A model generated the notes under the pieces. It had not been told where the DNA came from and did no database searches. It worked only from the letters and a program-made list of their open reading frames with translations. A stretch of DNA of 64,000 nucleotides, taken from NCBI GenBank assembly GCA_965369375.1, contig CBDUQN010000005.1, positions 1 through 64,000 of the forward strand, read 5' to 3'. Every line of letters starts with the position of its first letter. Position 1 is the stretch's first letter. This document shows, in pieces, positions 1 through 8,576 of this stretch. The DNA comes from CBDUQN01 sp965369375 (GTDB lineage: Bacteria > Krumholzibacteriota > Krumholzibacteriia > Krumholzibacteriales > Krumholzibacteriaceae). The translations under genes and the position numbers were made by a program.

Positions 1-1304
1 GGGATGGTGTCGCCGGCTACGGCTCTGTAGTTGCCCTTTCCCGGCTCGACCTGATTGACGCCGCTCGCAACGGCCTTTTCGGGATCGTTTCCTGCGGCCC
101 TGAGAATCTCGAGATCGTCATCCGAGAGTGACATACGGATCGGCTTGGCCGAATTGTCGGATTCCTGAAAATAGAATGTCTTCACGGAAAGCGCGTCGTT
201 GAAATAGGAGGATGTCCAGCCGGCGGTAAGATTGGACCGTTCGTAATTATCCTCACTCGTCTGAAAATCGATCACGATTTCCGAATCGCTCGTAACGGTC
301 ACCTTCTCGGTGAATGTGACGGTGCCGCGGTCGAAGTCGATCGTATAATCGTTCTCGCTTCCCCGCTTGAGCAACCGGCCGTTGAGGAAAACGGTTTCCG
401 TGCCGGGTACGATTATCACGCCGTTGAACCTGCGGGCACTGAGGAGCTCGTACGGGCCCTGGACGCCCTCCTGCCCGAAGAAGGAGGCCGTCTGGAACCT
501 CCCCTTGGCGATCCCACCGCCGGCGAAGAATGCATGATCCCCCATATTAACACGCCCCCCCGCTCCCTTGAGCTCCCGCTGAAACGACGAAAAACGGGTC
601 CAGCCGAATCCGGAGGTGAAATCACCGAGCTGGACCTCGGAGTGCCTGCTCTTGATCTGCACGTATACCTTGTCGATGTGCTTGAGCTCCTCGGTATTTC
701 CTTCGGGCCGCACCGGCAGGTTGTCGTCCGACAACGATGCCTTCACCTCGAGATCCTCGGCCACCTTCCCCATCATCGTTATGCGGAGGCTCTGATCGAT
801 CCCGAGCCCCTTGTTCGATCCCACAGAAAATCCGATGGTCTTGCTTCCCGAAAGCCGCAGCCCATAGGGATCCCTCCGATCCCCGGCCGTCTTCTCCGGT
901 CGCGCCGACACGACAGTTACCGGCTGATTCTCCGTCCTGCCGTCGGGGAACCTGGCGGTGAAAACGGGTGAGAACGAGAGAGGATACCTGGTGAATGTCG
1001 CAACGAGCCGCTCCCCGCCCCCGGCGGGCTCGACGAGTATCACCGTGCCCTTTAGCGTGTTTATCCGGTAGTCGTCGCCCCTTTTGAGCATTCGGCCGTC
1101 GACTGCGATCGAATCGCTGCCGGCAACGATGAACGGCAGGCCGAGATCGAGCTGCCGCTGTCCGGGCTCGAGCTCGAAGGTTCTCCGTTCTCTTATCTCT
1201 GTGCGGGGAGCAACGGATGTCCGCAGAGCCGCCGGATTAGCGTGAGCGAACCCGTGAACGGCAAGAAGAATTGCGAGGATGGTGGTAAAGACTGCAAAAC
1301 GCAT
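1..1304 (-). CDS. Large secreted surface/outer-membrane protein, N-terminal 434 residues (partial)
   Basis: The frame is open from an ATG at 1304 to the window edge, so the C-terminus is missing. Residues 1-22 are a signal peptide ending near FAHA. Two similar modules follow: residues 61-91 (VDGRMLKRGDDYRINTLKGT) and 298-331 (LNGRLLKRGSENDYTIDFDR). Each names a residue-rich 'xGxxLKRGxDYxIxxxxGTV' strand pair. Between them lies a segment with SKTIGFSVGSNKGLGIDQSL and VQLGDF, typical of long beta-rich outer-membrane proteins of FCB-type bacteria. The modules recall those of SprA, the type IX translocon barrel, but this is inference from the motif only. It starts 6 bases after the NHL gene stop and is the last visible gene of the PorV operon. 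Confidence 0.75.
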   Translation of the reverse strand, partial: MRFAVFTTILAILLAVHGFAHANPAALRTSVAPRTEIRERRTFELEPGQRQLDLGLPFIVAGSDSIAVDGRMLKRGDDYRINTLKGTVILVEPAGGGERLVATFTRYPLSFSPVFTARFPDGRTENQPVTVVSARPEKTAGDRRDPYGLRLSGSKTIGFSVGSNKGLGIDQSLRITMMGKVAEDLEVKASLSDDNLPVRPEGNTEELKHIDKVYVQIKSRHSEVQLGDFTSGFGWTRFSSFQRELKGAGGRVNMGDHAFFAGGGIAKGRFQTASFFGQEGVQGPYELLSARRFNGVIIVPGTETVFLNGRLLKRGSENDYTIDFDRGTVTFTEKVTVTSDSEIVIDFQTSEDNYERSNLTAGWTSSYFNDALSVKTFYFQESDNSAKPIRMSLSDDDLEILRAAGNDPEKAVASGVNQVEPGKGNYRAVAGDTI

Positions 1305-1310
1305 AACGGA

Positions 1311-2288
1311 TCATGATGGGTAACGTAAACGGTACACGAGAATCGACCGCGATTCAATATCGGCAATATAAACATGATCGTTCCAGCCGACGGCGACCGC
1401 CGCCGGCCTGATTTTATCGCCGCCGAAGGAGTCGACCTCGAAATAGAACTCACCGTCGGGTGAGTAGACGACGAATTTCTCTGCTTCCGTATCCGCCACA
1501 AATATATTCCCCATGCGGTCGGTCGAAATCGATCGCGGCAATCTGAATGCGCCGCCGGGGGGAGGCTCGAGCAGCTTTTCGAATCTCCCCGCCGGTGAGA
1601 AAATCTGAATCCTGCGATTTCCCGACTCCGCGACGGCGATTCGATCGTCATCGAGAAAAATCGCCTTCATCGGCCTGTCGAGCTTGCCCTCGGCCCATCC
1701 GTACTCCCCGAGGGAAAACTCGAAATTTATCAGTGGGGTCCATATCGTGACGGTGTGGTTCCGAATATCGGTCGTGACTAATCTCCCCCCCGCACTGGTG
1801 CTCATTGATGATGGGTGCATCGAAGCAAATTCTCCGAACGAGAGGATAATATCGATAAAGGCCCCACGGTAATCGAATCGCAGCACCTTGTTTTCAATGT
1901 AGTCGAGAACGTAAATGAACGTTCCATGAGCCGCAACGTCTATCGGATAGAGTGAGGCGAGATCGGAAGGTTTTTCGAATTCGAGTGACTCACCACCGGC
2001 CGAATACCGGAAGACCTTGCCGGTCATCGCGTCGGCCACGTATACGAATCCCCTTGCGTCTACTGCGAGTCCGAGCGGTTCGCGCAACTCGCCGCGGCCG
2101 AACCGCAGATCGGTGGATTCTATAGCCGGCACGATACTGCGCTCGGCATCGCGCGCGGCGATTGCTACGGCTTCCGTTCGGCTGGAAACGGGAAATGAAT
2201 CAGTCGGCTCCGCGGATTCGCAGGGACACATCGCTCCCGCGAGGAGGATGAACGACAGCAAAGCTGCTGGAATGGACCTGCTTTCCAT
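1311..2288 (-). CDS. Secreted NHL-repeat beta-propeller protein
   Basis: The protein has 325 residues with an N-terminal signal peptide (ALLSFILLAGAM, then CESA). The rest is built of about 40-residue NHL-type units with the pattern 'P.G(I/L)AVD..G.(V/I)YVAD...K.(V/I)..(F/Y)', for example LGLAVDARGFVYVADAMTGK and SISTDRMGNIFVADTEAEKF. NHL repeats fold as a six-bladed propeller used for protein or glycan binding. No catalytic motif is visible. It lies between a DUF5683-like membrane protein and the giant surface protein in the PorV operon, so a role as an exported accessory or cargo protein is plausible. Its exact role is unknown. Confidence 0.8.
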   Translation of the reverse strand: MESRSIPAALLSFILLAGAMCPCESAEPTDSFPVSSRTEAVAIAARDAERSIVPAIESTDLRFGRGELREPLGLAVDARGFVYVADAMTGKVFRYSAGGESLEFEKPSDLASLYPIDVAAHGTFIYVLDYIENKVLRFDYRGAFIDIILSFGEFASMHPSSMSTSAGGRLVTTDIRNHTVTIWTPLINFEFSLGEYGWAEGKLDRPMKAIFLDDDRIAVAESGNRRIQIFSPAGRFEKLLEPPPGGAFRLPRSISTDRMGNIFVADTEAEKFVVYSPDGEFYFEVDSFGGDKIRPAAVAVGWNDHVYIADIESRSILVYRLRYPS

Positions 2289-2321
2289 GATGCACCCGCC
2301 ACCTTACGTATCAAGGGCGGC

Positions 2322-3143
2322 TCAGAAAGATTTTAAAACAGATACAGCGAGGCCTCCAGGCCTTCTCTCAAATTGTAGCGAAATATCTCCAGCCGTCTCC
2401 TTTTCTCTCGCATTCTCGGACTTGGCAATCCTCACCGCATCGATAGAGCTCACGAGCCTGAGCGTCAACCCGAAGACAACGCCGTACAGCGCCCTCCGGT
2501 ATGACTGCGTGCTCCCGTGGCGAACTTCGTTATACCTGTCATAGTCGCGCTCCGTCTGCCAGCTCCAGCTCAGATCGCCCGTTATCTTGTGTTCCTCATA
2601 GTACGCGTTTATCAGATCCACATCTGGGTAGTACAGGTCCCTCGCTTCCCTTCGAACCGCCTCGTTATATCCTCCCGGCCCGTTGTTGCTCCGGTAGGAG
2701 CCCACCGCCTCCCAGTAATCCTCCCCGTGAACCGTCCCGTCCACGCCGGCGTAGTATGTGGCATATTCCCTGTATTCCTGCTCCTGCGTGTATCCCTGCC
2801 AGAGCGACGTTCCAATAAAAAACCAGGTCAGCGCCTCCAATCCGAAGAACACCTTCCCTCTTGTCTTATACCCCATACGGTACTGACCGAGCCCCGGAAT
2901 GAGCAGACTGTACCCCGCCTCCGCCGCAGCAGAATATTGAGGCTGCATTTCCTGGGTGTACCCGGGCGCGTGGGCCAAAAGACTGTTTGCATGTCCCGCG
3001 CTTGGACGCGCGCGCGCATCAAGCATCTGCAGGCCCGCCGGCCGGGCGTCCAGACCCGCGAATACCGAATGTTCGAGCGAACCACAACGGGCGGAACTGC
3101 TGATTGAAAGCATGACGAGCAGCGTTATGAAAAGCCCCTTCAA
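2322..3143 (-). CDS. DUF5683-like secreted/membrane protein, paralogue 1
   Basis: The start is a TTG at 3143, preceded by a strong GAGGGGG 8 bases upstream. It yields MKGLFITLLVMLSISSSARC, a clean signal peptide; a longer frame upstream has no such signal. The 273-residue protein contains YSLLIPGLGQYRMGYKTRGK followed by a hydrophobic segment, matching the 'PGxGQxYxG...G' pattern of DUF5683-type proteins, and a second hydrophobic patch near VVFGLTLRLVSSIDAVR. The C-terminus ends in alternating residues and a final phenylalanine, as barrels often do. It resembles the adjacent upstream gene in layout (hydrophobic pair, Tyr/Trp-rich middle, 'R.VS.ID' segment), so the two are probably an old duplication. 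Function is unknown. Confidence 0.75.
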   Translation of the reverse strand: MKGLFITLLVMLSISSSARCGSLEHSVFAGLDARPAGLQMLDARARPSAGHANSLLAHAPGYTQEMQPQYSAAAEAGYSLLIPGLGQYRMGYKTRGKVFFGLEALTWFFIGTSLWQGYTQEQEYREYATYYAGVDGTVHGEDYWEAVGSYRSNNGPGGYNEAVRREARDLYYPDVDLINAYYEEHKITGDLSWSWQTERDYDRYNEVRHGSTQSYRRALYGVVFGLTLRLVSSIDAVRIAKSENAREKETAGDISLQFERRPGGLAVSVLKSF

Positions 3144-3202
3144 TTGTTTTACCCCCTCAAAACGGGACAGTAATGCAAGCGGCGGTCTCAAATCCCTCAC
3201 CT

Positions 3203-4159
3203 CTAAAAATGATAGCCGATCGTCAACGTAGGCGCGATGACACCCGGTTTGAGCTCGATCGACCAACCCACATCATTCTTCGGTTCCGCCTTCTTCATCC
3301 GGTATGCAAGCCAGGCGGTATCGATCACCGAGACGACCCTGTTGATAATGAGGAGCATCATGAACTGATCGGATCGAAGCAAATATTTGTCGCTCTCGCT
3401 TCTCAGGTTCCAGTAGTACGTCCTGTTGCGCGTCCAGAAATCGGCCTGGCCGGTCCAATCGTCCCATCCGTATGCGAACGCGTCATACTTGCCGAGATTC
3501 TCGTAGTACTCCTCCACATCCAGTTCCCTCGGAATGTAAAGAAAGAAATTCTGTGTTTCCGCCGAGCATCTTCCCGACGCGCCGAGCTCGTTGTAATCCT
3601 GCCAGGTGTCACATCCTCCGACGTCGGCGCAGCACGGGTGCTGCGCGAGAAACCGTGCTTCGGTCCAGTGCTCGTCGGCGAAATGCATGTATTGGTCCTT
3701 GATATGCTTTCCCTCGCTGCGGTTATTGGCATAGCCTGTCCAGAAGAGGACATCGAGGGTGAAAAATATCGGTCCCCTTATATATGATCCGAAATCGCCC
3801 GACCGGGTACTCAGAATCATCTCGCCGGTGCCGGGAAGAATAGCGGAACTGATGATCGCAACGGTCGCCATCCGCGTGCTTAGCGGCTTCGGGCTCGTGG
3901 ATGCGGCCCGTCGGTTGAGAAACGCGGCATGGGACACCTTCGGTGCTTCGAGCTGTCTGCCGCCGAGTTTCAGCGTTTCGGAGCTCCCCGTGGCCGCCGC
4001 ATCGAGGTAATCGGAATGCGAATCAAATATCGAGCTCACGGTGGCGGAACCCGCCTCGTCGCCCGGCTGCCGAAGCGAGCTCGTCATGCAGACGGCCCTC
4101 TCGGGCACCGCAAGCAGGAGTGCGCACGAGAGCAGCGCTGCATTTATTCTCAGAAACAT
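3203..4159 (-). CDS. DUF5683-like secreted/membrane protein, paralogue 2
   Basis: The ATG at 4159 is preceded by GGAGGG 6 bases away. The 318-residue protein begins with a signal peptide (LLSCALLLAVPERAVC). A segment near residue 95 (VAIISSAILPGTGEMILSTR) and a following hydrophobic stretch (IFFTLDVLFWTGYA) match the 'PGxGE/Q' hairpin of the neighbouring paralogue. The middle is rich in Tyr, Trp and Asp with several cysteines (CCADVGGC), and INRVVSVIDTAWLAYRMKK parallels the other copy. The C-terminus (TLTIGYHF) ends in an aromatic residue. It is 16 bases from the M6 protease gene and probably co-transcribed. Function is not known. Confidence 0.75.
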   Translation of the reverse strand: MFLRINAALLSCALLLAVPERAVCMTSSLRQPGDEAGSATVSSIFDSHSDYLDAAATGSSETLKLGGRQLEAPKVSHAAFLNRRAASTSPKPLSTRMATVAIISSAILPGTGEMILSTRSGDFGSYIRGPIFFTLDVLFWTGYANNRSEGKHIKDQYMHFADEHWTEARFLAQHPCCADVGGCDTWQDYNELGASGRCSAETQNFFLYIPRELDVEEYYENLGKYDAFAYGWDDWTGQADFWTRNRTYYWNLRSESDKYLLRSDQFMMLLIINRVVSVIDTAWLAYRMKKAEPKNDVGWSIELKPGVIAPTLTIGYHF

Positions 4160-4175
4160 TTAATACCCTCCACTA

Positions 4176-7100
4176 TCATCGCACGATGGCGAATTTCCGG
4201 TATGCCTCGGTCGTTCGCCCGCCCGATGTGACGATAAGCCTGCAGATGTAGACACCGGAGGCCTTGTTCGACATCGATACGACAAATTCCACCTCGCCTC
4301 CCGCAAGGTTCCTTTTATCGTCCTCGATCACGAGCTCTCCGGTAAGGGACATGATCTCGAGGCGGGCCTGTCCTTCCCCGGGGGCGGTGAAATGAAAATT
4401 GATCCGTTCCCCGTCCGACGGATTGGGATACACGATGAGGGTTTTCGAGAGCGCCGGCCATTCGTCCGGTTCCGTGATCCCACCGGCTGATGATCGCTGG
4501 TAGGCGGTCCTCAGGGCATCCCCCCATCCGTGAGTCCATGAATCCCGCACCGAAAGGCACGAAAAGGGGATTCGTCGCAATCTGAAATAACTTCCGTCGA
4601 GGTATGCGCCGAGAAGACCGCTCACCCCCGGCTCACAGAGTGACGACACGGTGACGAGATCGATCGCCGAGCCGAACGATCTCGATACCCTTCTCGGATA
4701 TCCGCTCAAAAGCCCACCGTCGCCTCTGAAGACATAGAGCAATCCATCTTCGGTCCCCGCGACGACGAACACGCCGGAGTCCGTATTGAGAGCGGTGATC
4801 GGGGCCGAAATCGTCGTCTCCCACGGAAGCTGATAACTGCTACGCAGCGTCCTCGGCCACCCCCTGACATTTGCGCCCGCGGCGCTTATCGCGTAAATCG
4901 TCGGACCGTCCGAATAGAGCAAATCGAGGTATGAATCACCGTCGACGTCGAGAAGGGCGGGCACGGTCGTAATCGACCGTTCCCGGCTTCGCTCCGAAAG
5001 CCGTCCACGGGTCCCGAATAGAAGTACCCGTCCCGTTGCATGGAGGATGACAAACGCCTCATCACCCGTCTCCGATGGATCGATATCACCCCCGATGACC
5101 GAGATCTCACCCTCGATCTCCCCTCCCGAAAGCGGGATATAGTGCGGATACCCGCTCGAGATAGGAAGGCCGGTGAGCCCCCCGGCGCGCGTTTCGATAT
5201 CGTAGCGGAAGAGCCAGCCTCCCGGTGACGGAACGGTGTGGGCGACGGCGAAGAAGAGCCCGATCGCCGCGCCGTTCGAATCGGAGGCGACGACGATGTT
5301 GCTCACAATGTCATCCGAATGGCCCACCGGTGAGATCCCATCCTCCTCCCGGCCGAACCGGTCTATGACATGGAGCCGCTTGTCGGCGTCGGCGGCCACG
5401 ATAAAGATGTTACCCTCAGCCGGCGCTACGACGGGATGTGTGACGAGTGAGGATCCAAGGTAGTAGCCGTTCTGCCAACCATCGGGCGCCTGCCAGTCTG
5501 TCGTGTTGAACACGTTGACAAAACCCTGCTCTTCACCGATGACGACCGCCGAGCCCGCATCGGTGAATTCCCGCGCAAGCGCCGCTGGAAGCACGACGGG
5601 CGCGCCGCGCCGGAAAACCATCGTTTCCGTTCCGGCGAGCCATCCCGTTCCCAATTCATCGATGAGGAGTGTTTCGGATCCTCCGGGCAGCGTAAGCGCA
5701 CCGTTCGCCGCGGGCCGGCTTATGGTGGCTGCGAGTTTCGTCTCCTCGAGATCTACTACGCCCGCGTTGAAATGCATCAGGGTATCCCGTGATGTCACAT
5801 TCCATATCCTCACACCTGTCGGCACGCCCCAATTACTCCACGATGCGGGAAGCGTGGAGTCTGATAGCAGCGTATTATTGCCGCTGAAGTACGCGTCGTC
5901 GTACCAGCCGAGATCAAACCAGGAAGTCGGATCTCCGAGATCCACGACACCGCTCGCTTCGAGGAGGCTCAGGCCGAAGGGTTTAGAAGCGTTGATCACA
6001 TTTTCCGCGTACCGTTCGCTTATCAGACGGTCATCGACGTGCCATATCAGAAGTCCCGGGCCGCCGGTGACCGTCGGCGCAGCGTCGTTCGCCCTCGCTT
6101 CGGTCGGCAGATAGAAATCGTATTCGTTCGTGAGTTCCCACTCGTCGTCCTGCGAAAGCTCACAGGTCACACACATTCCGATGCCGATGATCACTCCGTT
6201 CCCGTCGAGAACGAGACCTGTGGCGATTCCGTCCACCTCGCTCGTCCGGTTCTCGATCAGGAAATATTCGTTCTCACTTGCTTCGACGCGAACGACGCGG
6301 GCGGGACACTTCTCGACGGCCCGAAGGGATTGAGCCTCGCCGAAGGTAAAGACAGTATCGACTTCGGTCCAGCCGAGCAACGTCTTGCTCCAACCGCACA
6401 GGCCTGTGGGAATCACGCCATGGGCGACGCAGCAGTTATCCTCTTCGTCGCAAACAAGCACATCGGCAAAGCCGCCGCTGTCCATGATGTCCCACATGCC
6501 GATGGTCGAGCCGTTGGTATTCGTATTGTAGAGATCGGGAAGGCCGAGCTGGTGACAGAATTCGTGCGCGAGAACCGACGCGATACCGCCGATGAGACCG
6601 TCCTGTATCGCGGTCTCCGGTATTACGGAGCCGTCGACGATCGTATCCCCGCTGCTGATGGTGAAGCGGTCATCGTCTCCGAGCCGGGCGAAAAAGGAAG
6701 GGATGTCGTTCGGCGTATCGTAATTAATGTCACTTTGCAAATTAGCGCCGGCATGCACGACGACAATCGCATCATAATCTTCGAAGGGGACGGGATCGGC
6801 CGCTGATTGATCAGCTGCGAGAATCGCGTCGCGAAAGAAGGTGACGAGCCGCTCCGTCGACCAATAGTCGTAGAACCCCGGTCCGTAGTCGGCGATATCC
6901 GACAACCGGTAACTCGCGTTCTCATCCGACGGGTACACGTCCCAATCGATCTCGACGCGGCCGCACGATTGCAGGTAGAAAAAATTCCGAAGGGCCTTCA
7001 TATGGGAATCAAAATAGCCGCGGTTGTGAGGAGTCGGATCGATGCAGCCGGCGCCGGCGGCGGTCAGATCGAAATCACCGTCGGCCGCAATGTTATTGAG

Positions 7101-7430
7101 ATCGGGTTGCCTGTTCGATTCGAACGCCACCCTGACGAGAACGACACGTATCGTATCGGCTTCGAGTTGGTACGCGCCGAAAACCTGTTTGCGGCGACGG
7201 GCCTGTCCGAGGAGATTCCTGCGCGAAGGGCGGTCGAAAGCAAACACACGGGGCCTGGCACGATCTCCGGCCGCATCACTGGATACATAGCCCTGAAACA
7301 GATACCCCGATCCGGCGCGCTTGAACGCGGGTATGCGGCGATTTCCAGAATGAAGGGGAGAGGCATAGACCAACACAGAAGCCACAAATAGAGCTATACC
7401 GATCTGTTTATACAAACGGACCGCTGCCAA
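4176..7430 (-). CDS. Secreted M6-family metalloprotease with type IX-style C-terminal domain
   Basis: The 1084-residue protein starts at a TTG at 7430 (GGGAAAGG about 11 bases upstream) and has a signal peptide (GIALFVASVLVYA). The zinc-binding HEFCH motif is at residues 289-293, followed by GLPDLYNT and IGMWDIMDSG, as in immune-inhibitor-A/M6 peptidases. Residues about 640-990 contain FG-GAP/propeller-like segments (DVDGDSYLDLLYSDG, FVVAGTEDGLLYVFRGDGG). The last 85 residues begin LIVYPNPSDGERINFHFTAP and end with GVYICRLIVTSGGRTTEAYR, matching the type A C-terminal sorting domain (TIGR04183-like) of type IX cargo. With PorV- and PorU-like genes next door it is the obvious local cargo candidate. 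Confidence 0.9.
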   Translation of the reverse strand: MAAVRLYKQIGIALFVASVLVYASPLHSGNRRIPAFKRAGSGYLFQGYVSSDAAGDRARPRVFAFDRPSRRNLLGQARRRKQVFGAYQLEADTIRVVLVRVAFESNRQPDLNNIAADGDFDLTAAGAGCIDPTPHNRGYFDSHMKALRNFFYLQSCGRVEIDWDVYPSDENASYRLSDIADYGPGFYDYWSTERLVTFFRDAILAADQSAADPVPFEDYDAIVVVHAGANLQSDINYDTPNDIPSFFARLGDDDRFTISSGDTIVDGSVIPETAIQDGLIGGIASVLAHEFCHQLGLPDLYNTNTNGSTIGMWDIMDSGGFADVLVCDEEDNCCVAHGVIPTGLCGWSKTLLGWTEVDTVFTFGEAQSLRAVEKCPARVVRVEASENEYFLIENRTSEVDGIATGLVLDGNGVIIGIGMCVTCELSQDDEWELTNEYDFYLPTEARANDAAPTVTGGPGLLIWHVDDRLISERYAENVINASKPFGLSLLEASGVVDLGDPTSWFDLGWYDDAYFSGNNTLLSDSTLPASWSNWGVPTGVRIWNVTSRDTLMHFNAGVVDLEETKLAATISRPAANGALTLPGGSETLLIDELGTGWLAGTETMVFRRGAPVVLPAALAREFTDAGSAVVIGEEQGFVNVFNTTDWQAPDGWQNGYYLGSSLVTHPVVAPAEGNIFIVAADADKRLHVIDRFGREEDGISPVGHSDDIVSNIVVASDSNGAAIGLFFAVAHTVPSPGGWLFRYDIETRAGGLTGLPISSGYPHYIPLSGGEIEGEISVIGGDIDPSETGDEAFVILHATGRVLLFGTRGRLSERSRERSITTVPALLDVDGDSYLDLLYSDGPTIYAISAAGANVRGWPRTLRSSYQLPWETTISAPITALNTDSGVFVVAGTEDGLLYVFRGDGGLLSGYPRRVSRSFGSAIDLVTVSSLCEPGVSGLLGAYLDGSYFRLRRIPFSCLSVRDSWTHGWGDALRTAYQRSSAGGITEPDEWPALSKTLIVYPNPSDGERINFHFTAPGEGQARLEIMSLTGELVIEDDKRNLAGGEVEFVVSMSNKASGVYICRLIVTSGGRTTEAYRKFAIVR

Positions 7431-7455
7431 GAGACCGAAAAACCTTTCCCAGGGG

Positions 7456-8448
7456 TTAAAAGTTTACACCGACGGACCACCGGTGAACCCTGCCGAGTTC
7501 CTGGGCCTGTGGTATGCTGGCCCAGTCTATCCGTACCCGGCTGAAGAGAAAACCGAGGCCGTATGTCGGGTCTTTCAAGTTGCCGTCTTTGTCGTGCATA
7601 TAACCCGCACGCACCGCGATCATGTTGATATAAACGAATTCCGTGCCCACGTGGTAGGTGCTCGAGCGCTTGAACTCGACGAGCGGCCTGTTGACCTCTG
7701 AGGTAATGACCCATCTCCCGGCCTCACCGTTAATGGGCATCCACGCGAATCCCAACCTGAGATTCCGGGGAAGGGGCGCAGCCTGGTCGCTGTTGATAAA
7801 CGTGATAGATGGTCCGAGGTTCGAAACATTGAGTCCGAGGTTCAGATCCTTCACCATGAATCCGAAGAGAGAGAACTCCGGCACCTTCCACAGCCCGCCT
7901 ATATCCACGGCAACCGAATGGCCTCTACCCGCTTGACCCTCAACGGTTGCTTCTGGAGGGGCGAGATCGATATAGACGAACTTGAGGTTCATACCGATAC
8001 CCAATTGATTCTTGATCAGTACTGCTCCGCTCAACGTCGGCGCAACTTCCCAGGAGGTGAATTTTCCGAGATAGACGTTGTTCGGATCTCTTCCTTCCCA
8101 CTCACCGTACGTGAGGAATATTATAGAGGCGCCGAATGTGCCGATACCCTCCATCCTGAAGGCGCCGCCCATGAATTCGTAAAAGACATCCGAGGCGAGC
8201 TCGGGAACGAGCTGGGAATGCATCAGATCGACTGCCCTGTGAACAAACGCGAGACCGGCCGGATTCCACCAGATACCGGTAGCGTCATCCGCGATGGCCA
8301 CGTACGTCTGTCCCATACCATTCGCCCTGGCACTCGGCGGAATAATGAGACAGTGGGCGCCCGCTTCACCTTGAGCGTGAACACCGGAAGTGCTCGCAAT
8401 CAGAACAATCCCGATCGCTGCCGCAATTCTAACACTTTTCAACTTCAT
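7456..8448 (-). CDS. porV: PorV/PorQ-family outer-membrane barrel protein
   Basis: The 330-residue protein has a signal peptide (IAAAIGIVLIASTSGVHA) and then the diagnostic segment IPPSARANGMGQTYVAIADD followed by ATGIWWNPAGLAF (residues 36-68), which is characteristic of the PorV/PorQ (UPF0164) family of FadL-like 14-strand barrels. In type IX secretion PorV shuttles cargo from the translocon to the PorU sortase. The C-terminus (RWSVGVNF) has the expected terminal aromatic residue. GGAGGAG lies 4 bases before the ATG, and a promoter lies 30-60 bases upstream. It sits between the porU-like gene and an M6 protease with a sorting-type tail. Whether it is PorV or PorQ in function is not resolved. 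Confidence 0.85.
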   Translation of the reverse strand: MKLKSVRIAAAIGIVLIASTSGVHAQGEAGAHCLIIPPSARANGMGQTYVAIADDATGIWWNPAGLAFVHRAVDLMHSQLVPELASDVFYEFMGGAFRMEGIGTFGASIIFLTYGEWEGRDPNNVYLGKFTSWEVAPTLSGAVLIKNQLGIGMNLKFVYIDLAPPEATVEGQAGRGHSVAVDIGGLWKVPEFSLFGFMVKDLNLGLNVSNLGPSITFINSDQAAPLPRNLRLGFAWMPINGEAGRWVITSEVNRPLVEFKRSSTYHVGTEFVYINMIAVRAGYMHDKDGNLKDPTYGLGFLFSRVRIDWASIPQAQELGRVHRWSVGVNF

Positions 8449-8477
8449 AAACTCCTCCGTAAGCCCTGATTAACACA

Positions 8478-8507
8478 ATAATAATACCACAGACACCCTC
8501 CGGTCAA
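8478..8507 (-). promoter_or_regulatory. Predicted sigma-70-type promoter of the porV operon
   Basis: The -35 is TTGACC (8507-8502) and the -10 is TATTAT (8483-8478), 18 bases apart. It lies 30 bases before the porV start. The same two hexamers with the same spacing occur before the trm112-like/porU operon at 13322-13293. This is prediction from sequence only. Confidence 0.5.
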
Positions 8508-8576
8508 GCAGTTTGGAGAGAGGTCCTCGCGGCCCCAACAGAATCCCCCCGAACGCACCTGTCCGATTCACTCTCC

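Noticed and set aside
3144..3266. An N-terminal extension of the DUF5683-like protein
   Set aside because: The extension has no signal peptide and the TTG at 3143 has a much better ribosome site.
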